This document shows, piece after piece, positions 46,964 to 59,600 of a stretch of 64,000 nt of DNA. Under the pieces are notes generated by a model. The model was not told where the DNA came from. It worked only from the letters and a program-made list of their open reading frames with translations, and ran no database searches. Position numbers and translations under genes: made by a program. Within the stretch, counting starts at the first letter, position 1; each line of letters starts with the position of its first letter. The stretch is from Struthidea cinerea (Eukaryota > Chordata > Aves > Passeriformes > Corcoracidae), in NCBI GenBank assembly GCA_013397865.1, contig VZTI01004803.1, positions 849,787 through 913,786 on the forward strand, read 5' to 3'.

Positions 46964-49900
46964 TCTTATTATTGCAGTGAGACAATAAATACAAATCCCT
47001 TTTTTTAAAAGAAAGTATTTTTCTCCCCTAGTCCAGTTTATTTTGCCCAGCATACTTGCAAACAAAAACGAGTGGGTGCAGGTCTATGAGTATATGCAGT
47101 GTGAAAAGGTGATTGTCTCTTTAACTCTTGGGAAGTTTCCAAGGGACACTTCATTTTGCAGTGGCCATACTCAGTTATTTCCAATAAATGGTATCAGAGT
47201 CAGACACACAGCTGGAGGATAATAATGAAACAATGAAAGGGGGCAAGGAAGCAGCTGCTGACACACTGCAGCATCATTTGTTCAACTTTTGATCCTGGGG
47301 ATTTGATGAAACTATTAAAGCATCACTCCTAAACCCTTTGTGAAGAAGAATCATACCTTAGACAAGTCCTCTGTCTGACGGAATGTTTTCATCCAGCTCT
47401 CAGAAGGCTGAATGGCACCTGTCAATGTCAGCTCAGTGGACAGGAGATGTTTCTCGAGGGAAAAGGCTTCAGCACTCTAGAAATGATAAGAGTTGGGCAG
47501 TTGTTCCTCACCAGAAAGAGTTAATGCATATCACAACTCTTTTCCTACACTTCAGATGCAATTGAAGGAATAAACAGAAACAAAGCTGAAGAAGTTGGTT
47601 TTGACTTATTCTAGCATTTCCTTTCATACTTTTTGTCTGGTTCAGTTCAATGAAGTTGAAGACTGTGTCCCTTAGTGATCAGCAACAAAATTATATCAAA
47701 CAAGGGAACAACCATACTAAGTGTGATAAATTTCAATTCAGTATGCAGACAATCATTTCTCATATACTGAAGTTCACCTAAGGCGGAGCTAAGCATAGAG
47801 GGAAGGTCCCTTGGAAAGAACATGCTAAAGGCCTTGTACTTGGATTGGCTGACTGCATACAAAAGCTTTGCTGCTCCCATAGTCAGCAGCAGCATGTGGG
47901 AACAGAGATGCTAAACTTCCTGCACTATGTCACAGTTGTATAAGGCACAGGCTGAGAATTGTGTCACATTGTAGCTATTGGTTGCCAGAGGACATATAAA
48001 TTCCTGCCTATTTCACCTTAATGAAGGCAATGACTATAAAGTTTCTGAGATACCTGTGTTCAAATTTCTCTTTGACTGGCATCAAACACAGCATGTGCCC
48101 ATGCAAAGAAGGCATACCACAAGTACTGCCCATGATCCGTGAGAAATCTGTGAAGCTATCCTGGCCGTATGTTCACTTGTAAAGACGGAAATTAGCTCAT
48201 TAAGATGCTGGGCCAGAACTGTTAATATACAAAGCTGCAAAAACCTGCAAGTACTATGTCACATAGAAAGCCTAGGTAGAAGAGTGAATGAGTGAAGGAA
48301 AGAGAAAAAAAAACAGAGAAGGGTAAATATTTCTCATGGCATAACAACAAAATATTTAGCTGCAGGCCTGAGCCATTGATTGGCCTGAATTTTAAACAAA
48401 TATCTCTGCCAGCTGAATACTGGCCAAATGGCAAGTGGCAACCTCTCCACAGCCTGATATATACGCAAATGAAAAGGTTTTGGGTGCCAGACACCAGGAA
48501 GCCAGTGCTTTTAACACTACCACCCTGTAATTTATAGCATCTTGGTTTGTGCTACTGCAGTTAAGGGTCTGTTAATGTTTGTCTTCTGAATCCTAATTCT
48601 CAAGGGCTTATAATTTGGCCATTAACATGCTCTCAGTATCAAAACCTCGGCACACATAATGGCTAGCCAAGAACAGTTTTTAGGTAACTTTTTTTGGAAG
48701 AATGTTAGTTGGTTTCCAAAATATGAGAAAGGAAGGAAAGAAGGCAGGAAAGAATGACTAGTTAAAATAGTTAAAGATTATAATTTTGTGTGCTCAATGA
48801 CTTGAAATGTCTTGCATTTTGAAAGATGAGTTATTGCTATGAGGTGATATTATTTTTCTTGCTTTAAAACTCTTTTAAAATGAAGTCTTTTGCAGTAACC
48901 TAACATTTTAAGTGATTTTTAAATGACAATTATTTATAGGAATCTCAGACACTCAAAGGGCTATGGAATCACGAGGATGAAGAAGTACCTGACTGAATCT
49001 CACCACTATAATTTTAAAGATGCAATTAGTAAGAACAAGAAAGAAAAATACATACTTAGGAGTGGTTTGTATCCATTTACTGTCCACACTGTTAAAGCAC
49101 TTTGAGTTCTAAAGAACGTACTTCCTCTGAGTCCTTTTGTGGCTGGATTAAATAAAGGAGTTTTAGCATAGACAGCTCCTGTTCAACTACAATGAAATCA
49201 CATCCTTCCTGTTTTTGACTAAGATACAGAGCAAAGAACATCTGTGGATACCCAGGAGTGCCATGGTGGCCTGTGCAACCTACTATAAGTCTTTTTGCCT
49301 CACTGTACTGTTAGGGATGCAGATGGGAAGTGAGAAATAGAAATCCTAAGCTAAAAATCAAGCAAAAAACTACAGTTGTTCTTTACTTTTTACTTGAGCA
49401 AAGCAAAAGCTGCAGGAATGATTTCAACTTCTTGCAATTGGCTTCAAGCTGCTAAGTCTTGATTAGCCATACATTTTAGCAAAAGTTTTGGTTAGGAAGA
49501 CCCTTAGTATTTCTCAGCATGAAGTCCATACTCCTGAAATCTGAAGCTGTTACTGTCCTTTGAAACAAGGACATGCTGTTTAATTCCTTTTTATTTCTAC
49601 CATGTCTACCTATGACACTGCCTGCCATGAGGTGCATAGAGCTCCCTAATAAAACTCTATCACATAAATATATACAAGTACTATGTTGTAAATATCAAGT
49701 ATTTAAAAATGTCCTATATAAGGTAATGACTTATTAGTCTCTAACTGAAGGTTTACACCACTGAACAGAACAAATTAGCACAATAGTTTGCATTCTCTAG
49801 CATTGCCTGTTAAGTATGTCTCAATGTACATGTCTAGTTATGATACAAAATGCTTAAAATTCAATTAAATGAGCATAAAATTACAGATAAGCCTGTCAAA

Positions 49901-50023
49901 AATTCGGGTTTGACGCTACCAAGTTTTGGGGAATTTCAAGCCAAAAGCTGGGTTTGGCTTTTCATTCAGAGTCATTAGATAGACTATAGTGAATAGGCAG
50001 TGATTAGAAAACAAGAAGCAATT

Positions 50024-50094
50024 ACAGAATCACAAAATCCTACAAATTCATAGAATGCTTGGGATAGGAAGGGACCTCTAGAGATCTGGTCATT
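50024..50094 (-). mobile_element. CR1 LINE fragment, extreme 3' end, reversed
   Basis: Read on the plus strand it is the reverse of a CR1 tail: ACAGAATCACAAAATCC, then TTCATAGAATGCTTGGGAT and AGGAAGGGACCTCTAGAGATC. CR1 copies end in repeated ATTCTATGA-type octamers, preceded by GGTCCCTTCCAA-type sequence, and this fragment shows both in reverse complement. Only about 70 bases survive, typical of the severe 5' truncation of CR1 insertions. The 5' border near 50094 is approximate. Confidence 0.85.
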
Positions 50095-53000
50095 TAAGGT
50101 AAATGGTAAAACAAGGTATTCCAAGAGTGGTGACTGTAAAATCTTTATAATTGTTCCGCATCCAGACCATACAAAATTTGCAGATAGACATAATATCTTT
50201 TGACAGATAGCTAGAAAATATGGACAAACATGTGTCTCTCTAGTCTGAAGAAGATTTTATATGCTTGAAAGGCTGTTTGCTTTACCCAGCTATAACATTT
50301 AATCTAGTAGAAGATTTTACTTTTATCTGCAAACCTGGATCAACCAGCATTCATTGACCATGAACACAAACAAGAGATAGCACCACGACCTCTGGCTCTC
50401 AGGAAAGGTCCCAGAGAACCCAAAAGAAAGCACTGTGCCCCATAGAAGCTCTGTGAGACAGATTCACCCCTAAGGACTCAGAAGAAGTCTGCTCCAGTGG
50501 TTCATGATTATGTGCAGGAAGGTAAAGAGGGAATGACTGAATCTAGAAGTTTTCTTTGAACAGCAAAAGGTGGGACATAGCTCCAACTATATTTTTCAGG
50601 TTATACCCAGTTGCAGAGTCCACAGGCAGTCGACTGCTGTTTAGCTTCACACCAAGTGAACAATACTGATTTAAGGTGTGTAAAGAAATATTCAGGAAGT
50701 CAGGCAGAAGATGTGAATAGAAAAAGACTCAAAATGCATGTTTCAATTTAAACAAGAAGGTAATGTATTCTTCATGAGACAAACCACAAGTTTTGACAAA
50801 ATGTCTTTCTCAGACTGCCTTTCATGGCAGCACTCATTCTGGTTACATGAAATTATTTCTAAGTGAATGCCCAGATGTATGGTTATCATTTTAATTCAAA
50901 ACCAGACTTCCTTGAAAATGAAAAGATTGTTTTACAGTTAGCTATTTTTTTCTGACCAAACATTGGTAGTAAAGTTTTAAATTACTTTTAAAGGGAAAAA
51001 AAGATAATAAAACAATTTACTAAAAGTTTTGATTGCAATGCTTTTACTTTTGGAAGGTACATCTGAATTCTCTGCAAGCTATCATTTTTATAAAGGCTTT
51101 ATAAAACTTAATTGAAACTCTTTAGGGAAGGTGATTAGCTGGCAAAATAACTGTGTTAGGCAGCCACAAAATGCAAAGACTACGGAACACAACATGCCAG
51201 GTGACTATCATGGTCCAACACAATTCTAGTCAGGACTGTGCTGGAGAGCAGATATCTGAAATGTCCAGCCAAAAAGGACACACATTATTCTGCTTTAGCA
51301 CTGCAGCAGTGGAAACGTAGAACTTTAGTTTCTGTTTACAGCAAGGACTGTACAGAAACAGCTGGCATACATGTGATTTTCTCTCCACAGTATGGATCTC
51401 CGATGCACAGGGCTGCTCAGAGAGAGGGAATCTTCTCTTATTGCAGACAACCAGTATTAAGGCCTTGAAGTACTTTTTGCTCTGCAGTCCACTTTTCCAG
51501 GCTAAGTACCAAGGTTTGTCCTTTCACATTCCCGAAATACTCTGAAATTATTTTCAATAATAGAGAAAATAAGGATACTTTTAAAGATTATTTGATTTTT
51601 TAAAATCATTAGCTTGTTCTCTATCACTGCAGTGATGTCATAACTAGATTTCTATTTAGCAAGCCTGTCCAAACTTTTTGAAAATTCAATATGCTTTTAT
51701 ATTCTACTGATATCTTCACACCATTTTACTAGGAAGCATGAATTTTTCAGCCATATTTATTAAAAGAAATGTATCTATCCACCTGAAATCATACAGAGGA
51801 GGATTTTTTTGAGGTTTATTTTGTTTTGGTTAAATTTATAAGTCAAGCCCATAGAAAGGAATAAATCCAGTGCAATATTAGGATGAGAAATAAATGGGAC
51901 ACCTGCTATTCTTTCATATTTTTCTTGTGTTGACTTGACAGCGCTCATAGCTGCTACACTGGAAAAGTAAAGCTCACCTGTTCCACAGGTTATTCAGAGA
52001 GCAGACATATTTTTGTTTATTTATTTTCATTACAGTGAGGCCATCTTCTTGTAAATCCTTCTTGTACCTGGTTTAAAATTTCCCAAAGAAAAGGCTGAGA
52101 AGACGTGTCAAATGGAACAGAGGTGTCTTGCTGTGGATTTTACAGATGGAGATTCATGCGAAGTCTGCTATGTGTCTTCATACATCACATTATGATGTCT
52201 TTCAGCAACAGTACCGAAGAGGCTAATTTCTTCCTATTTCCAATGTATTCAAAGGCCCAGTTAAATATATTTGCCCTGATGTAAGTGTAATGTGTGCAAG
52301 GAATCTTCTCTGGAGTATGGCGTGCAAACAATTACCAAAGGAAAGTCTAGCCATACCCAATTTGCCTCAGGGGTGATGATTCTTACACTTATACTGAGAA
52401 AACATTGTATCCAAGATATTGAAACATAGATTCAGATCATGTGATGCTGTTTTTACAAAGCTAATTTTTAAGGTTAAAACAAGACTTTAAAACAAAAGAC
52501 TTCCCCTTTGTGTTGAGTTTCTTAAAAGGAATACAAATTCTGAATAGCAGTATCCATGGGGGGGACATCCGTGCTTAATTGAAAGCTATATGAAACTAAT
52601 GACACCCATGTGACTAATCTCCAGTAAAAGCAATGAACACTGTAAAATAATTCAGCAAACCTGTAGAGACGCGGGGTGCCACTTTGTTGAATGTACAGAT
52701 TACATTCCTTGGCACTAGAGTTACAGGAGTGGTTTTTTCATTCCTATGTATTTTATCCTGCTGGGAGATAAATAGAAAACTACACTGTGCAAGAATAATA
52801 AATCTATTGGTGAAAAGAAATCTGATGTTTTAAAGCAGTTATAGTTCACTATTGGTTTGAACAAAAGCTGTCTGGAGGGCCTACATCCAGTGAAGGTCTG
52901 CCAAATAATATCAATCATGAAACTTAAACCCTTTGGGTTCCAGGCTATTTTCATTTAATTTTTCTATAATAAACTGCAACCACTTCAAGAAAGAGACTCT

Positions 53001-53397
53001 AGTGCACATCCTTAGGAGATGACAATCACAGACAATTATAGCTGGGTATTAATCTTTCTTCTGTGTACTTCATTCATCTGTTCTTATACGCCTACCAAGT
53101 GACTGAACTTTAGCAAGAGCCAACACTTCACATTAGCTAGTAAAATTGTCAGACCTCTTTCAAAGTTATTTCAGCCATAAAGATTTCCTGGAGTGGCACA
53201 TATTTTTAAAATCCTTTGGGTGAGATCTAAAAACGTCTGACGGAACAGTTCAGTACAAGACAGCACTCCCAAGCAGAGCACAGTGCTGGGAGGGTGTATG
53301 TACATACTTGGTACAGCTTCAGCTCCCCACCTTGTTATGCCTTGGGCTCTTCAGAGCACATCTCCTGGTAATAACAGGAGAATCTAGTGAGACATGC

Positions 53398-53445
53398 GTC
53401 ACTTTATAAATTTAATTGAGACGTGTCACTTTATAAATTTAATTG
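53398..53445. repeat. Perfect 21-bp direct duplication, 27-base period
   Basis: GTCACTTTATAAATTTAATTG occupies 53398-53418 and 53425-53445 without a mismatch, and the next bases begin the unit again with TGTCACT. Identity of both copies suggests a recent local duplication. Confidence 0.93.
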
Positions 53446-53616
53446 TGTCACTCCCACAACAGAAGCACATTATCCAACTGAGTATACAGGATCTGTGTAG
53501 TAGATTCAGTACTGTAATACTGAATTCAGTGGTAATCAAGTACTTTAGACCCAGAGTGGAATCTGTATCTAAACATTTCTTTTTATGAAGGTTCAGTACA
53601 TTTTGCCCATATGAAC

Positions 53617-53637
53617 ATTACCACATGATGTGGTAAT
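53617..53637. repeat. Palindrome: 10-bp arms around one base
   Basis: ATTACCACAT and ATGTGGTAAT are exact reverse complements separated by a single G. A weaker inverted repeat (ATTCAGTA and TACTGAAT, 53504-53525) lies about 100 bases upstream. Confidence 0.9.
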
Positions 53638-56600
53638 TTTTTGTCATGTAATTATATATATTGTTCTTTACACATTTTTACTTGATATTCAGGTACACTT
53701 CAGAGTAAAATTGTGCATTAAAACAATCTCTTGTAATTGGTATGACTTGTACTGAAAATTTGGTACAGTGTTTCTGTTAAGTTGGTACCGATGGGAAACA
53801 AAATTTAGAATAATCTGAAGCCACTTGAAATCACGCAAGATAAGAAGAATGAGGAACTGTTGAATTGGTTGAGATTGAACGAAGCTTTACTCACCCCTTG
53901 GACTAAACATTTTTTTCCTGTTTTTTCATCTGTACCTATTTCTGGGACACCAGAAGATGAAAACATCAGAAACCTCTTTTCATTACAACATGAGCTGTTT
54001 TTCATTTCCTTATGAAAGCGTAACCTGGAAAGAGCAGCTCATTGCCTAAAGCAATATTTTGAGTCAAAGAAATTAATTCAGAGAAATGAGCTGCTTCTCA
54101 TGATAAATGCAGACACTAAGGACACAAATCTTTGCTAAAAGCACCTAAAACTTGTGGTTAAGTGCAATGGGACAGTCACTCCCTGGTGGTGAAGTAGGGA
54201 TAGCACACTCATCAGGTATTGAGTATTCCTTTGCTGGACCTACTTGACACACCTTTATCGATGAGGGGATTTATTACAATGTATATGACTCCTGGAAGTA
54301 TCTCTTGGGATTACAGTGTTTGATTTTTCCACCAACGTTTATCAAAATTTGTCTTCTAGTTTTGAGTTGCTTGGATATATCCATGTCTATTTTGCAAAAT
54401 AGAAGCTGAAGTGAATAACTAAAGACAAAAAATGTCCTCACCTCTGTATTTTTGCTAGTCATCTGCTAAAAGTACAGGTTAGAAAAGTACAGGATGATTT
54501 TTTATTCCAATCAAATTTCGAGCATTGTTCCTGGTTTTATTTTGTTTCTTCCATCAAGCGTGTCCAAGTACTGTGAAAATCATAAACAAAGAACATTCTC
54601 ATTGGTTACCACAAAATTATAGCAAATACATGTCCCATTCTAATTGCAGGGGAAACAGTCGTGATCTCAGATGTTTCATGTGGTAACTGTTGGCAAATGG
54701 GAACGTTTAATGGTAACCATAGTATATTTATTTCAAGTCACTTGCCTAAGTATAATGTGCTCTGTGCAGATAAGTTTTGAAGTGAAATTCCAGCTACAAG
54801 CTCTTTTAGCATGTAATTTAAATGTATTTTCAGTAAATACTACTTTCGTCTTGCAAACAGAGGCAATATTTTTCTTCCTGTGTTAAAATCTTACTTTCTG
54901 TTTGATTTGTAAATTATTTGGCTAATGCTGCAAAATCTAACAGAGAAGTAAGAGACTTTTTCTGTGTTTAAACAGCATATAGGAGTCAAACTCCTCAGAG
55001 GAATCCAGATCTTCCCTGAATTAATGCTCTTGTTTTTTAAAACATCTGGGATAACATTTCGCTAGTATAATTAATTGTTTAAGGGTTTTGGGGCCCTGTG
55101 ATATATTATTATTTTGAATATGCCCAATAATTCACTTGTAAAATGGAGAGTTACTTTCATCCTAATGAGTTCAATTGTCCTATACTATGTTTTCTGGTCT
55201 TTGAAAAGTTTGAGCAATTACTGCATGATATAATCTATAGCTAAACTATAATTTGCATGTTACATTGGAAGGAAAAATGAAATTTACTTACTATTTTGAA
55301 AAAAACAGCATGTTAAAAACACTACCAAAAAATTTGTTATAGATACACATTGAAACATCTGACAGATATAATATACACATTCAGTGTCAATTACTTGAAT
55401 GTAGAGTGCCTATAAAATTTTATTGCATATTCATCCAAGTTGTTCTATGGAAATAGAGCAAATGCACCACATAGAGCTGATGACTGTAATTCACTATGCA
55501 CTAATGTTAAGATGGTCATAACACTTAAAATCTGGACCAACTTTATGGCAGGACTTCCCTTGACTTCAGTGGGATGAAAATTTCTCTCTAGATATAATCT
55601 CCAGGTAGTGTCTTGACAACTGCTCCAAAATAAAACTAGCAAGCTAAAAGCTGCAGCCCCAAACCATGGGCAGAATGAGGTATGAAGAATACTGTGTTTT
55701 TTTCAAATAAACCTGGAGGGGAATTTTATGAACACAGAATTAGTTTTTCTAAATTAGCTTCTAGGCAATGTATTGAGGTTAATAATGATTTATTTTCAAA
55801 AACTAACCACCAGATCTTTATTTGTTTCCACTGATAAAGATACTCACTGTTACCTCTGTATAAATGCAAACCTGCTTGTAGATTCTTTTCCTGATGTGGT
55901 CTGCTGAAATATTGGCTTACATTTATTTAGAGGAAAGAGTGCTTGATGCTGAATTACCCAAAATTTCCCTTAGCAACATCGTGTTCAATGGAAGTCCTGC
56001 ACCTATATCCTCATGTATCTCCATTAGACCTCTCTTAACGTCTTTTCACCATTTCATGAAGACCACGGGGAGAGGAATGAATTGTTGCTGATACAGACAC
56101 AACTAACCTTCATAGGTGCAAAGCAGCTGCTGGGAAAAGCTGAACTTTACTTTCCATTAACTTCTCTGGAGGAAGGGGGGGATATGCATTCACTACACAC
56201 TGAGACCGAGCCCTAACTTCTCTTTAACCTTTCACTTTTCTCCTAACAGTCTTTCAGGAGATGATGAAAACAAGCTGAGAGACAGAGTCTAATAATCACA
56301 TAAAGTTACATGGAATTTCCTCTTGGACAACCACAAGGTTATACTATCCAGGGACCTAGCTGTATTTATGGAATACAGGAAACCTATATCTCCTTTCCTT
56401 CAGGTTTTAAAAATAAACAGTCTTACATACAAATACACAACTGCCACACTGTGTCTCACACCATTTTAAGGCATCTTACCTTGCAGTGTCTGCAGCCAAA
56501 GACGTTAGCAATGAGGAAGGGAGCCTTCTGTTTCCCTTTATGTATCTCCTCAGGCACTGTCACCTATGGAGCACAGAAGAATTCTGTATGTATGAAGTGT

Positions 56601-59600
56601 TGAGTGCTGGATTGTGAGACTTTTGGTAATATACAGTGGTTGACTGATCATTTCACAGATTTATTACATAGAAGAAATTTACAAACTACATAAACTTTTT
56701 CAGTAACAAGCGCATATGCTTTTTAAAGGTAAATGAAAGGTATCTGAACTAATTCTGGTACAGGTCAGAAGTTACCAGTCAAGACACATGAAATATACAA
56801 TATCTGTGGAAAAAAAGAATTAAAAAGGATTCTATAAGTCTTATTTTTCTGGAGGAGGAATGTCTCTAAGGGACTGCTTACTCCATTTTTTTTCAGGAGT
56901 CAGGAGGCTAAGAGATCATATCAGGATGATTTTGGTTGCATCTGTGAGTGGGAACTAAAATAGGCCTAACTTCATGTATATGCAACCCAAACAGTCTGAG
57001 TTTTAAATATCAAACATAAATAATGGACTACTAGAAACCAAGCTAAAGTCAATTATTATTCCAAAATCATATTTGATTATTTTCTTTATGAGAATTGCAA
57101 ACTGTTCGCTGACAATATAAAAATTATTAATATTAAAGTGCATCTATAAGTTATTTAAGTCATAACAATAAACAGTTTGGAAAAAACCTCACTAGTACTC
57201 CAGATTTCAAAGAGGTATGATATAAGAGTGGTCTTCCAGTTACACATCTACCATCATTCCATCTGAGGCATCCTCTGAGACTTACGGTTATTATTAAACA
57301 TAATAGATACTTCCAATAATAATAATATAAGGATGTCTCTGTCCATTAGGAAATAGGTGATAATCACCATGCAGTTCAATGGGCTGCTAAAAAGTCGAAA
57401 TACCATAATGCTAAATATTTTGTCCCCAGATAGATGCCTGCCTAAACCGGTTAGAAGTCCATTTACAGTTCTTAGAATAATTCCAATGCATTCAATGGTG
57501 CAGGGCCTCACAATGCCTTGGATGCAACATCTGAAGCTAATAGTAAAACTGCAGCAATGAACTTGGGTTTTTTCTTTCTTGACATTTACAGAAAGCAATG
57601 TCCTCATAGTTCAGGGACACAAATGAAAACCAAAGACTAAATTCAGGCTGCGGTTTTAGCGCCACCCTGACCACTATGTGGTTCTTTCAAAACCTTTAAC
57701 TCGCAGGAGGCCACATGATCCTGGGTAAGATTTAGCTTCCAAGAGGTAAGCAAGAATTTCTGACATTCATTGAAAACTATGCTGACTTTTCCAAAACCAA
57801 ACACCATCACTTGGTATTCTTAAGCCAAAACAGTAAACCTGAAATATCATTACAGACCTGAGGACGATGGATAATGTGCCTTCAGCTCCTGTGGCAATGG
57901 GGAAGGCCACATCTACATTACCTACTCCTTCCAATAACAGGGTGGGAAGGTGCAGCAGCAGGACTGCTTTTCTGGTTTTCCTAGGAGCATTCTCTCATTG
58001 CCATTACACTGTATTTTCTCCTGCTGGCCACCACCATCTGACCTTCATATCAAGCCATGAACCATGGATTTTTAATCCAGATCTGAAACAGAACCTGCCC
58101 AGAATTTCAATAGGGATACCTTCACTGTTTGGCCCTTTCTATACAGGTATATGCCTTTTTCAGTATGCAAAACCTACTTCTTTTTGCTAAGTATTTTAAT
58201 TGAGGGAGCACACGGGAAGTTTACGGTAAACCTGTATGTAAGTTGCAATGAGTCCACATGCAAGGAATCATAAAGAAAAGAAGTGAGGTGGAGCATAAGA
58301 ATATACTCAGAGTATAAAACATCCCTTCACTGCTCACAATGATGTTTGACTTCTCTTGAGATCCTAATAATCACATTTCCATAGCGTTCTGCCCATTTTT
58401 GCTGCTCTCTATTCCCCACTCCCTTTTTCTATGGTTTTGTGCAAAACAAAGTTGTTAATTCTATTCATATTTTAACCATAGATAACTTAAATGTTATTGC
58501 TTGACAGGAAGAGTAAATAAGAAGGAATTGAATTATTGTTTTATGCTTCAGCACAAAGACATTCCAATACATTTAGGGGCAGTATATTAAAGACAATAAG
58601 AGATTAAGTTGATGGTCACAGTGCCACTACAGCATTCTTTATGCTTGCATACAGTGTCAAATGTAACAGGGACAGTGTCTGACATCTTGAAAAACAGTCA
58701 TTGTGATAGGAATACTATGGTGAATAAGTACATTCACCAAAATACTCTATTTTGCCATTTCTTGATATTTCTACACTTACAGGCTTTAAATCCTGGAGCT
58801 GAATATTGCCCTGTAAAAGAAGCTTTCTGTTCTCTGTCTGTAAAAACAAATGAAATGCAATGAAAACATAAGCCTAATCTATTCGGTATGTTTTTGAAAT
58901 GTATTCTTGTTTTTCTTCCTCAGTCATGGTTAGAGAGGTGTCCTTTCAGCCTAAACTCTCCCCTCCAACCAGATCTGCAAACATGCCTCTTAGAAAGCAA
59001 AATTTCTGGAATGGAAAGGAAGAAGGTTAAAAACCATCCGTTTTCTGTATCTCATCTCTTCCTCTTCAATGTCAGACATTTGGGGATGTATTTGTGTATA
59101 CAGCTTGTGTATTTAGTAAACCCCCATTCTCCCACTTTAATGAAATTCCCTTTTAACCAAAGTCTCCAGAATAAATCAGTTCCTCAGTTGTTTAGCATTT
59201 GTCCAAACTTCTTTGCAGTTCCTGCAATAATTTAAGAATTTATGGTCATTTTTGAGCACATGCACAATACTTTCATATTAATACACATGTCAGACATGTT
59301 TCTTCCCCAAGCTTTTACAAGGCAAGAAGCAACTTTGTATTTTACTTTTGAGCTGCATGAACAATGTGGAGAAATACATTTTTTTCCTATTGTGTTTTTA
59401 ATATAAATACCTCACAATTATTTAGTGCTTTTTTTTTACCAGCAAAGTGAAATGGAAGACTAAAATTGTCACTGCTCACAGCCAATGTTTCTGATTTATA
59501 ATAAACTTAATAATTTTGATTAATCTGAGCATTAAGTGCATTTTACCCTGCAAAATAATCCATTACTGGTAACTTGAATATGTAGAATGAGGATAATAAG

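Larger units (their letters stand above)
44942..50023. other. Noncoding AT-rich stretch with two small repeats
   Basis: No gene, RNA gene or named transposon is visible. An A/C-rich low-complexity tract (46079-46124) and a three-copy AATAAGTA repeat (46931-46963) are listed separately. Around 47160-47330 the text is of mixed composition without low complexity and might be a conserved noncoding element, but one genome cannot show that. Confidence 0.65.

Noticed and set aside
51868..51886. CAGTGCAATATTAGG resembling the miR-130/301 core
   Set aside because: Only the first ten or so bases match and there is no matching hairpin arm.
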